NCBI GenBank assembly: GCA_030037185.1
Contig: JASHRR010000387.1
Span: 1-5,458 of the forward strand
Source of the DNA: Xanthobacteraceae bacterium
GTDB lineage: Bacteria > Pseudomonadota > Alphaproteobacteria > Rhizobiales > Xanthobacteraceae
Direction: 5' to 3'
DNA: 5,458 bases
Part shown: positions 1 through 4,938 of the stretch, piece by piece
Numbering within the stretch: the first letter of the stretch is position 1
Layout: each line of letters begins with the position of its first letter
Notes under the pieces: model-generated
What the model saw: the letters and a program-made list of their open reading frames with translations, nothing else
Database searches by the model: none
Told to the model about the DNA's origin: nothing
Made by a program: the position numbers and the translations under genes

Positions 1-117
1 CGTATCGATGCGCAGGTTGCGATTTACGTTGCGACCGCCATGCAGCAGCCGGACGCTCAGGGGCGCTTCACCTCCGGCGCAACCCGGAATGTGCGGCAAC
101 AGCGACGCAGGGATCAT
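1..117 (-). CDS. choline/thiamine-kinase-like phosphotransferase, N-terminal 39 residues (runs off left edge)
   Basis: The reading frame opens with ATG at 117-115, overlapping the TGA of the pnuC-like gene by ATGA, and stays open to base 1. It encodes 39 residues starting MIPASLLPHIPGCAGG. Residues 24-39 read LLHGGRNVNRNLRIDT, which matches the Gly-rich first strands of the aminoglycoside/choline kinase fold (pattern GG-x-x-N-R-N-hydrophobic-R). There is no Shine-Dalgarno before the ATG, so translation is probably coupled to the upstream gene. Family knowledge: such small kinases phosphorylate choline, ethanolamine or thiamine (YcfN/ThiK type). Inference: next to a PnuC-type transporter it would trap the imported vitamin by phosphorylation, with thiamine the favoured substrate. 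The catalytic H-x-D loop lies outside the window, so the exact substrate cannot be judged. Confidence 0.68.
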   Translation of the reverse strand, partial: MIPASLLPHIPGCAGGEAPLSVRLLHGGRNVNRNLRIDT

Positions 118-716
118 CCAGCGGTCTGACGCCGGTATGTCTTCAACCATTCAATGAAACCTGCAGCAGCAATGACGAGATAGACCAGGAACAGAAACGC
201 GGTGAAAACCAGTCCCTGAGCGGCGTACAGCCAGGCCAGCCCCGCATCGACGACGATCCAGTACAGCCAGTTCTCAAGTTTGGCACGGGCGGTGAGCCAG
301 CTGGCGAAGAGGCTCAGCACTGTGGTCGACGCATCCAGATGGGGCCAAGCCGCCTGCGTTTCCCCGGCCAGGAAACGTGCGAGTGCCGCAGCCGGCAGCA
401 GCGATGCTGCAATACCGGCGATGTGCCCGCGCCACGACAGCAGCGAGACCCGCGTCGTAACCTCGCGCGACCAGCACAGGAAGCCGTAGACGGCCACGCC
501 GACGTACCAAGCCTGCAGCAGCGACTGCATCGGCAAGCGCGCGCGCGCAGACAGCCAGACGTAAATGAGCGAACTGAGGCCGCCCGCGACCCAGCACCAG
601 CGGCTGCGAGGCACAGCCAGTACCACGTAGACGAGGCCCGAGAGCACGGCGAGTGCTTCCAGCGGCGATGTCGCCAGCAGCCCCTCCCATAGTCGTGCCA
701 TCAGACCGTCAGGCAT
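114..716 (-). CDS. pnuC: PnuC-family vitamin/nucleoside transporter (PnuC or PnuT type)
   Basis: This is a 200-residue hydrophobic protein with about seven predicted membrane segments (roughly residues 15-35, 41-56, 64-82, 97-117, 130-146, 150-167 and 169-190). The region W140-LTARAKLENWLYWIVVD-157 and the following YAAQGLVFTAFLFLVYL are characteristic of PnuC transporters, as is LQAWYVGVAVYGFLCW at 67-82. Length fits the family. I chose ATG 716 because GGAG (complement of 725-728) sits 8 bases upstream. The frame is open further upstream to 962, but that extension is Arg/Gly-rich, soluble and unlike PnuC. A second Met at 701 is possible. Family members move nicotinamide riboside (PnuC), thiamine (PnuT) or riboflavin (PnuX) by facilitated diffusion, driven by intracellular phosphorylation. 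The overlapping kinase-like gene downstream fits that mechanism. Inference: thiamine is somewhat favoured because the partner resembles choline/thiamine kinases. I found no TPP riboswitch upstream by eye. Confidence 0.85.
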   Translation of the reverse strand: MPDGLMARLWEGLLATSPLEALAVLSGLVYVVLAVPRSRWCWVAGGLSSLIYVWLSARARLPMQSLLQAWYVGVAVYGFLCWSREVTTRVSLLSWRGHIAGIAASLLPAAALARFLAGETQAAWPHLDASTTVLSLFASWLTARAKLENWLYWIVVDAGLAWLYAAQGLVFTAFLFLVYLVIAAAGFIEWLKTYRRQTAG

Positions 717-1017
717 GTGGCCGGCTCCGTGGTGAGGGACTTCAACAGCGCGTCCATTCCGTCCTCGCAGGTGTCGTTGGTTCTGTTCGGCCGCGAGAAC
801 ATAGGCGCAGCGTATGCCCGTCGTGCGTCTTTCGCAAAGACCGGATCGTCGACGGCAGCCTGAGGAGCCCGCTGAACGCCGGTGCAGCCGCGCCAGCAGA
901 GCCGCGCAGTTCGACACGGTCGAAGCGCCACTGGAATTGTTGCATCCCGCGGCGGTCCCCACATCGCGTCCATTGAGGAGCGGAATCAGAAGCGACAGCG
1001 AAAATTGTCCTCTTCAA
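701..1017 (-). pseudogene. possible frameshifted gene upstream of pnuC, function unknown
   Basis: No confident gene is recognised here, but the minus strand shows coding-like structure in two successive frames. From ATG 1017 to about 855 one frame has alphaproteobacterial codon use (for example GMQQFQWRFDRVELRG, mostly C or G in third positions). From about 855 to the TGA at 703-701 a second frame takes over (for example DDPVFAKDARRAYAAPMF and EDGMDALLKSLTTEP), with about 31 of its last 34 codons ending in G or C. The switch lies near 850-865. The second frame ends 16 bases inside pnuC, and its TGA overlaps the second Met of PnuC as TGATG, an arrangement typical of coupled genes. Inference: this is either a frameshifted remnant of the first gene of the pnuC operon or a sequencing error in a live gene. 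I do not recognise the family. Confidence 0.25.
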
Positions 1018-1460
1018 AACGGCGCCCTCGTCATGTCCGGAGCCCCGGGTCCACTGGAGACGCGCTGGCTTCGTAAGAAGACTGCCGTGCGCGATTGGTT
1101 TGCATGGTTACCGCTCCGCAAGGTCCCCAACAGTCAGCAGGTCAGAAATTTCCTGCGTATTCCTGATATCCGCGGGGTTGCCGGAGCCTGGGTCTTATAC
1201 AAACCTGTCTGCCCGTTGCGCGCTCTTCTCGTGCAGGATCGGGAGCTCTCGGCCGTGGCGAGCGCGGGCAAGCAAAATCCGGCGCTGTTCTGGGAGTCCG
1301 CATGGGAGAAGAAGGAATGAGCGGGGTGATTGGCATCGCCTATTTGCTGGCGGATGGCCGGGGACGTTTGCTCGGGATCAAGCAGAAAGCCGGCGAGTTT
1401 GTGTGCGGAACCATAGACAGGCGCACTGATTCGAGCCGCAATGAAAAGCTAAAGCCTTAA
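974..1460 (+). other. region without a confident gene; short unrecognised open frames
   Basis: Two plus-strand frames are worth recording. One runs from ATG 1033 to TGA 1320 (95 residues, Trp-rich, ending FWESAWEKKE). The other runs from ATG 1302, or internal ATG 1317, to TAA 1460 (52 or 47 residues, containing GVIGIAYLLADGRGRLLGIK). The stop of the first and the internal ATG of the second overlap as ATGA, and GAGAAGGA-like purines precede that ATG. Neither resembles a family I know. The longer frame upstream of 1033 is Arg/Pro-rich and looks non-coding. The ATGA overlap argues mildly for real or formerly real genes. The absence of a Shine-Dalgarno before 1033 and the lack of any recognisable domain argue against. 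I treat the stretch as probably decayed accessory DNA. Confidence 0.3.
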
Positions 1461-1808
1461 AGACGATGATGATTGCGCAAATTATCTACTCTTCGTACTT
1501 TTAGATGAGATAGGATTGCTCGTGAGACGATTGTCGCGATAACGAGAACGATGTCTGCTTTAAGTTAATCCGGGCCACGAGCCTTCTTGCCGATCAAGAA
1601 ATGGGCCTCGTGATTGCGGAGTCGGACCATGAAAATGCTCATTTCTCAGGTGATCAAATCATCATTCCCGGATGATTGCGTTATGTGACATAGCTTTCCT
1701 CATCCCACGCGTTTTCCATGGAATGGCGAAACTCGCATCGCGTCAAGTCCATGGAAGCGGATATCACCGGGGCAACCTCTGCTGGCCCGCGCGTTGGCGC
1801 GCCGTCAC
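1461..1808. other. AT-rich intergenic stretch downstream of rlpA, probably decayed DNA
   Basis: Base composition falls well below the rest of the window: 1441-1500 is about 35% GC and 1501-1560 about 45%. No full gene is visible. A stop-free plus frame runs from 1526 to the TGA at 1673-1675 and ends with a protein-like string (GLVIAESDHENAHFSGDQ then IIIPG), but its only ATG is at 1601, so it would be a 24-residue fragment. An imperfect hairpin lies at 1576-1612. A perfect 7-bp inverted repeat lies at 1657-1663 and 1671-1677 with a 7-base loop. The 10-mer GATGATTGCG occurs at both 1468 and 1671. A palindrome TTCCATGGAA is at 1714-1723, with TCCATGGAA again at 1748-1756. The low GC is consistent with foreign or degenerating DNA. 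Confidence 0.4.
1576..1612 (+). repeat. imperfect inverted repeat / RNA hairpin candidate
   Basis: CACGAG at 1576-1581 pairs with CTCGTG at 1607-1612. Inside it CC (1582-1583) can pair with GG (1604-1605), and TTCTTG at 1584-1589 pairs perfectly with CAAGAA at 1595-1600 around a 5-base loop CCGAT. That gives about 14 base pairs interrupted by a single-base bulge and a 3-base bulge. No T-run follows on either strand, so it is not a classical rho-independent terminator. It may be the core of a dispersed palindromic repeat, a structured RNA, or chance within a gene remnant that reads through the same bases. Confidence 0.35.
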
Positions 1809-2375
1809 TCACCAAATGCAAACAGTTCCGGTACTGCGCAATCCAATGGCCTGCGCGGCGCCGAGGGAGAGATCGAGGCTAACGCCCGAGATGAAAGGGC
1901 CGCGGTCGTTGACGAGTACGATGACCGATTTTCCGGTCCGCGGATTCGTCACGGTCAGGTGGGTGCCGAACGGCAGCGTGCGATGGGCGGCGGTCATGGC
2001 GCGGGGATCGAATTGCTGGCCGCTGGCGGTCCGCCGTCCCTGCGAATAAAAGGCAGACGTGATCCGCCGGCCGCCGTTGCAACCGGTTCCGATCGAACTC
2101 GGCGGGCCGTAACCCGGGGGCAGCGCCACGGGTTCCGCAGGGCTTGGCGTCGCGGCCGCCCTCACCCCGTCCTGGTCCTTTGCTTCGACCGTGTCAGGTG
2201 GCTCCAGCGGTCTCGCTGTCACGTTCGCAGGATGTTCGTGCCGACGGGGCGCGGGCCTCGGCATCGGCGTGAAGAGCAGCCTTTTCCACAGCGCGACGTC
2301 CGGCGTTTTCGACGACGCCAGCGCCACATTGGGCCATTGCACCGCTAAGCTGAGGATGACAAGCCACCGCCCCAT
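1809..2375 (-). CDS. rlpA: RlpA-like secreted double-psi beta-barrel protein (septal lytic transglycosylase family)
   Basis: The 188-residue product begins with a hydrophobic signal-like segment (MGRWLVILSLAVQWPNVALA), probably cleaved after ALA at 18-20. There is no lipobox Cys, unlike classical RlpA. A Pro/Ala-rich linker spans about 35-95. The double-psi beta-barrel fills about 100-188 with the family motifs FYSQGRRTASGQQFDP, MTAAHRTLPFGT and VNDRGPF and a DLS-x-GAA-x-x-IG stretch. His131 and Asp157 fall where the family's catalytic residues are expected. Cys99 and Cys186 flank the barrel and could form a disulfide. There is no SPOR domain, so it may not be targeted to denuded septal glycan as E. 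coli RlpA is. ATG 2375 is supported by AGGGGGA (complement of 2382-2388) six bases upstream. Family role: cleavage of peptidoglycan strands lacking stem peptides. For these short rhizobial versions, activity is inferred rather than shown. The gene is divergent from rnd. Confidence 0.88.
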   Translation of the reverse strand: MGRWLVILSLAVQWPNVALASSKTPDVALWKRLLFTPMPRPAPRRHEHPANVTARPLEPPDTVEAKDQDGVRAAATPSPAEPVALPPGYGPPSSIGTGCNGGRRITSAFYSQGRRTASGQQFDPRAMTAAHRTLPFGTHLTVTNPRTGKSVIVLVNDRGPFISGVSLDLSLGAAQAIGLRSTGTVCIW

Positions 2376-2574
2376 GATTTATCCCCCTGTCGGCAGCCAT
2401 TTCTGGCATATGTTGCCCGCCGCCACAATGTCGGAGATCGGACTAATATCCAGCATGAGCTAGGATTGGATACCCAAGATCGAGCTCGAAGCCTGATGGA
2501 AGCCCCGGTTATCGGCCGTAAGTCGAGACGCAGGGGCTCTGAAGAGGCCAAATGAAGAGGTTAATGAGAGGAGC
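2376..2574. other. divergent intergenic region between rlpA and rnd
   Basis: These 199 bases must hold the promoters for the leftward rlpA and the rightward rnd. I see no convincing -35/-10 pair. On the minus strand, TTGGGT followed about 19 bases later by TGGATA/TATTAG is the best but weak candidate for rlpA. The rnd-proximal part carries two tiny plus-strand ORFs joined by ATGA: 2496-2555 (19 residues, MEAPVIGRKSRRRGSEEAK) and 2552-2578 (8 residues). Confidence 0.5.
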
Positions 2575-2578
2575 ATGA
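2552..2578 (+). promoter_or_regulatory. 8-codon mini-ORF coupled to the rnd start
   Basis: ATG 2552 begins MKRLMRGA and ends at TGA 2576-2578, overlapping the rnd ATG (2575-2577) as ATGA. It has its own AGG (2545-2547) four bases upstream. Its 5' end overlaps the stop of the 19-residue ORF at 2496-2555, again as ATGA. The only Shine-Dalgarno for rnd itself, AGGAG at 2569-2573, sits just one base from the ATG, which is too close for good direct initiation. Inference: rnd may be translated by termination-reinitiation after this mini-ORF. The alternative is that these are chance ATGs in a purine-rich leader. Confidence 0.3.
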
Positions 2579-3189
2579 CCGTCCGCCTGCATCGGGGCGA
2601 CCTGCCCGAACTTTCCCGTTACCGCCAATCCGCAGCCGTCGATACCGAGACAATGGGGCTTGATCACCGCCGCGACCGGCTCTGTGTTGTCCAACTGTCG
2701 CCTGGCGACGGCACGGCCGACGTCATCCAAATTCCGCCTGGCGGCGCCCCGGCGGCCAATCTGCGGGCCCTGCTGCTCGATCCAGGCGTCCTGAAGATAT
2801 TCCATTTCGCCAGATTTGACCTTGGTGCCTTGCATTACAACCTTGGGCTGATGCCGAGCCCGGTTTACTGTACGAAGATCGCCTCGCGGCTTGCGCGCAC
2901 CTATAGCGACAAGCACGGGCTCAAGGACCTCGTGCGCGACCTCCTCGGCATCGAGGTTTCCAAGCAGCAGCAGCTGACCGACTGGGGGGCCGCAAGTCTC
3001 ACTGATGCTCAGATTGCCTATGCGGCGTCCGATGTGCTGCACCTGCACGCCCTCAAGGACAAGCTTGATGCGCTGCTGGTGCGAGAGGGGCGTTCGGACC
3101 TCGCGACCGCCTGCTTTCGCTTTCTTCCTGATCGGGTCCGCCTCGATCTCGCCGGTTGGGCAGCAGAAGACATCTTCTCCCATAGCTAA
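2575..3189 (+). CDS. rnd: ribonuclease D, single-domain (DEDDy 3'-5' exoribonuclease)
   Basis: The 204-residue product is a complete DEDDy exonuclease fold without the C-terminal HRDC domains of E. coli RNase D (about 375 residues), as is usual for short alphaproteobacterial homologues. Motif I is VDTETMGL with Asp23 and Glu25. Motif II is FHFARFDLGAL with Asp82. Motif III is YAASD with Tyr149 and Asp153. All four metal-binding carboxylates and the catalytic Tyr are therefore present. SDKHGLKDLVRDLLGIEVSK (111-130) matches the conserved helix following the active site, and a QLTDWG motif follows. Family role: two-metal-ion 3'-5' trimming of tRNA precursors and other structured RNAs in the cytoplasm. 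ATG 2575 is chosen because MTVRLHRGDL is the normal N terminus of these proteins as I recall them. Its AGGAG is only one base away, so initiation may be coupled to the mini-ORF. It lies upstream of and co-directional with lptC, about 220-290 bases away. Confidence 0.93.
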   Translation: MTVRLHRGDLPELSRYRQSAAVDTETMGLDHRRDRLCVVQLSPGDGTADVIQIPPGGAPAANLRALLLDPGVLKIFHFARFDLGALHYNLGLMPSPVYCTKIASRLARTYSDKHGLKDLVRDLLGIEVSKQQQLTDWGAASLTDAQIAYAASDVLHLHALKDKLDALLVREGRSDLATACFRFLPDRVRLDLAGWAAEDIFSHS

Positions 3190-3196
3190 AACGACG

Positions 3197-3241
3197 CCCC
3201 GCCGCAGCCATATTCGGGAGTCACATTGCGTGCGGGCGGGG
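3197..3241 (+). repeat. GC-rich inverted repeat after rnd, possible weak terminator
   Basis: CCCCGCC at 3197-3203 is complementary to GGCGGGG at 3235-3241, starting 8 bases after the rnd stop codon, with a 31-base loop. No T-run follows on the plus strand, so if it terminates rnd transcription it would be inefficient or factor-dependent. A second stem, GAGGCG at 3342-3347 with CGCCTC at 3360-3365 and a 12-base loop, lies nearer lptC. The rest of the 3190-3411 gap holds only a 39-residue open frame (ATG 3277 to TAG 3396) without a Shine-Dalgarno, which I do not call a gene. Confidence 0.25.
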
Positions 3242-3400
3242 TCGCTGCCGCAAGAAATTGCGCAGCCAGCGCAGCTATGAAGCAACGCTCAGCGATTTTG
3301 AAAAAGGCGGCTCAACTTGCGGGCGACCAGGCCCCGCGCGCGAGGCGTTTTGCGCGTAGCGCCTCTGCCGATAACGTGGTATTTGCTGCATCTTAGAAAT

Positions 3401-3406
3401 GAGGTG
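3401..3406 (+). promoter_or_regulatory. Shine-Dalgarno GAGGTG pointing to a CTG start for lptC at 3412
   Basis: GAGGTG (3401-3406) lies five bases before CTG at 3412-3414, which is in frame with lptC. The in-frame stop TGA at 3400-3402 bounds the extension upstream. No ATG, GTG or TTG occurs in frame between that stop and ATG 3484, and ATG 3484 has only a weak GGCGG about 15 bases upstream. This placement is what one would expect if translation begins at CTG, giving 24 extra residues (beginning M/L-NYNSIIRAPISPARQ). Confidence 0.45.
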
Positions 3407-3483
3407 ACGATCTGAACTATAATTCAATCATTCGCGCACCAATCTCGCCTGCGCGCCAGATCGGGCGGACCGACAGCCAGCAT

Positions 3484-4152
3484 ATGTTCCGCGCGGCGGC
3501 GCGGCACACTCGCCTCGTCCGCTTGCTGCGCTTTGCTATTCCGGCCGGCATAGTCGCGATCGTCTCCATCCTTCTCGTCGCAACATTCTTCAATCCGTTC
3601 CGTCTGATCGCAGCTTTCCCGATCGATCCCGGCAAGATTTCGGTGTCGGGAACCAAGATCGTGATGGAGTTGCCGCGGCTCAACGGTTTCACAACCGACT
3701 CCCGACCTTACGAGCTTACCGCTCGCGCTGCGGCCCAGGATCTAACCAAGCCGGACATTCTGGAGCTCAAAGACGTCAACGCTCAGGTGGAGCTTAAGGA
3801 TGGCCAGCACGTCACAATCACATCCCCCAACGGGGTCTATGACACTAAAGGCGAGATGTTGAGGCTCAACGACCAGATCACCGTGAATTCGACCTCCGGC
3901 TACGAGGGGCACCTTTCGGAGGCAACCATTAATGTGGCAACCGGCAACGTCGTTTCCGAGAGCCCGGTGAATCTGAAGCTCCCCAACGGCTTGTTGAACG
4001 CGAATCGGCTGGAAGTGATGGAGAACGGTGCCTTGATCCTGTTTGGCGGCGGCGTGGAGATGACGGTGAATCGGGATCAGGCACGAGGGGCTGCGCAAGA
4101 CTCCGCCCCGGTTAGCGATCCCGTGCGGGCAGGGGGCGCGTTGCCGCCATGA
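3484..4152 (+). CDS. lptC: LptC, LPS export system inner-membrane bridge protein (start may be CTG 3412)
   Basis: From ATG 3484 the product has 222 residues. A basic segment (residues 1-17) precedes one membrane helix at about 17-36 (RFAIPAGIVAIVSILLVATF), giving an N-in bitopic topology. The periplasmic part follows, starting FPIDPGKISVSGTKIVMELP. It is built of beta-strand repeats typical of the LptC/OstA jellyroll, with NGVYDTKGEMLRLNDQITV (116-134) and NANRLEVMENGALILFGGGV (172-191). LptC joins the LptB2FG transporter and passes LPS to LptA. The stop overlaps the lptA start by ATGA, so the two are translationally coupled. Homologues I recall have an extra 20-30 residues before the RAARH-R-x-x-R-x-LR segment. 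Here that segment starts almost at ATG 3484, while the frame is open back to 3403 with a well-placed Shine-Dalgarno before CTG 3412. The true product may therefore be 246 residues. Confidence 0.93.
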   Translation: MFRAAARHTRLVRLLRFAIPAGIVAIVSILLVATFFNPFRLIAAFPIDPGKISVSGTKIVMELPRLNGFTTDSRPYELTARAAAQDLTKPDILELKDVNAQVELKDGQHVTITSPNGVYDTKGEMLRLNDQITVNSTSGYEGHLSEATINVATGNVVSESPVNLKLPNGLLNANRLEVMENGALILFGGGVEMTVNRDQARGAAQDSAPVSDPVRAGGALPP

Positions 4153-4877
4153 CAATCATCTGTGTCCCAGGCGGGCGAGCATTGGCGGCCCTGGCGGTGG
4201 CGACCACTGTCGGTATTGCGGCGCCACATGCGCAACAATCAAATGCGCCCCCCAATGCATTGCAGGGGTTCTCGCAAAACCGCGATAAGCCTATCAAGAT
4301 CACGTCCGCTACGCTCGAGGTGCGCGACAAGGATAAGATGGCGACGTTTTCGGGCGACGTTCATCTCGTTCAGGGCGACACGACCATGCGCAGCCAAACG
4401 CTCGTTGTCTTCTACGACGAAGACGCGCCCGCAAAGCCCCCTGCGTCCGGCCAGGCCGCGACCCAGCAGAACCAGGAAATCAAGCGGGTCGAAGCAAAGG
4501 GCAAGGTCATTGTGGTGCAAAAGGATCAGACGGCCACCGGCGAAAGCGGTATCTTTGACATGAAGTCCAACACTGTGACCCTGCTCGGCAATGTCGTGAT
4601 CTCTCAGGGGCCGAATGTCGTGAAGGGTGACACCCTGACGGTTGACATGACAACAGGTGTATCTCGGATCCTATGCGCCAAGGGACAGGAGAACTGCCGG
4701 GTGCAAGGCCTGTTCCAGCCAGGTTCCATGAAACCGGAAACGATGCCGGGCCGTGAAGCGCAGCGCCCCGATACTGATAATCATCCTTGCGGCGGCAGCA
4801 CGGCGCGAGCGAACAGCCAAGGAAGTCGAAGCGCTCCGTGCGGGCCACGCTCCGCACAGCCGCAGGGCACCAATTAA
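4149..4877 (+). CDS. lptA: LptA, periplasmic LPS-binding bridge protein (OstA family)
   Basis: The 242-residue protein opens with a signal peptide (hydrophobic core at 10-25, likely cleavage APHA|QQ after residue 28). The OstA/LptA domain spans about 47-172. It starts with PIKITSATLEVRDKDKMATF, continues with FSGDVHLVQGDTTMRSQTLVVFYD, and repeats the strand pattern at RVEAKGKVIVVQKDQTATGE and VTLLGNVVISQGPNVVKGD-x-LTVD. A Pro/Ala/Gln insertion (about 93-110, before IKRVEAKG) separates two strands. Role: monomers join head to tail to form the bridge carrying LPS across the periplasm from LptC to LptD. The ATG overlaps the lptC stop as ATGA. The tail from about 195 to 242 is low in complexity and rich in Arg, Gly, Ser and Pro. 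Four Cys (176, 183, 214, 231) lie in the mature C-terminal part, unusual for a periplasmic jellyroll and possibly disulfide-forming. Confidence 0.93.
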   Translation: MTIICVPGGRALAALAVATTVGIAAPHAQQSNAPPNALQGFSQNRDKPIKITSATLEVRDKDKMATFSGDVHLVQGDTTMRSQTLVVFYDEDAPAKPPASGQAATQQNQEIKRVEAKGKVIVVQKDQTATGESGIFDMKSNTVTLLGNVVISQGPNVVKGDTLTVDMTTGVSRILCAKGQENCRVQGLFQPGSMKPETMPGREAQRPDTDNHPCGGSTARANSQGSRSAPCGPRSAQPQGTN

Positions 4878-4929
4878 CGCGTCCTTGGTGGGCGCGGTAT
4901 CACCTTAAGCAATCCCCGGCACCGTCACC

Positions 4930-4933
4930 GAGG
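4930..4933 (+). promoter_or_regulatory. Shine-Dalgarno GAGG supporting the lptB GTG start at 4939
   Basis: GAGG is followed by five bases (CGCTT) and then GTG at 4939-4941. The frame that follows begins MVDLFGLIKR and stays open into the ABC domain at the right edge. The last in-frame stop upstream is TAA at 4906-4908. This site decides the start over the later in-frame ATGs at 5242 and 5302. Confidence 0.6.
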
Positions 4934-4938
4934 CGCTT

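Noticed and set aside
339..692. 117-residue plus-strand frame opposite pnuC
   Set aside because: It is an Arg/Gln-rich antisense shadow of the membrane-protein coding strand.
717..962. In-frame N-terminal extension of the PnuC-like protein back to an ATG at 962
   Set aside because: The 82 extra residues are Arg/Gly/Cys-rich and unlike any PnuC N terminus. ATG 716 has a well-spaced GGAG, and codon bias in this stretch favours other frames.
717..1100. TPP riboswitch upstream of the pnuC-like operon
   Set aside because: I looked on the minus strand for the CTGAGA and TGATCTGG-like boxes and found none here. The only minus-strand CTGAGA nearby (complement of 1644-1649) lacks the surrounding thi-box sequence and is over 900 bases away.
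2509..3285. 258-residue minus-strand open frame antisense to rnd
   Set aside because: It mirrors the rnd reading frame, has no recognisable domain, and the sense strand encodes an RNase D with all catalytic residues.
3342..3365. Stem GAGGCG/CGCCTC upstream of lptC as a terminator
   Set aside because: Only six base pairs with a 12-base loop and no T-run, and lptC follows downstream.
3277..3396. 39-residue frame in the rnd-lptC gap
   Set aside because: It has no Shine-Dalgarno and no recognisable family. Too short and unsupported to call a gene.
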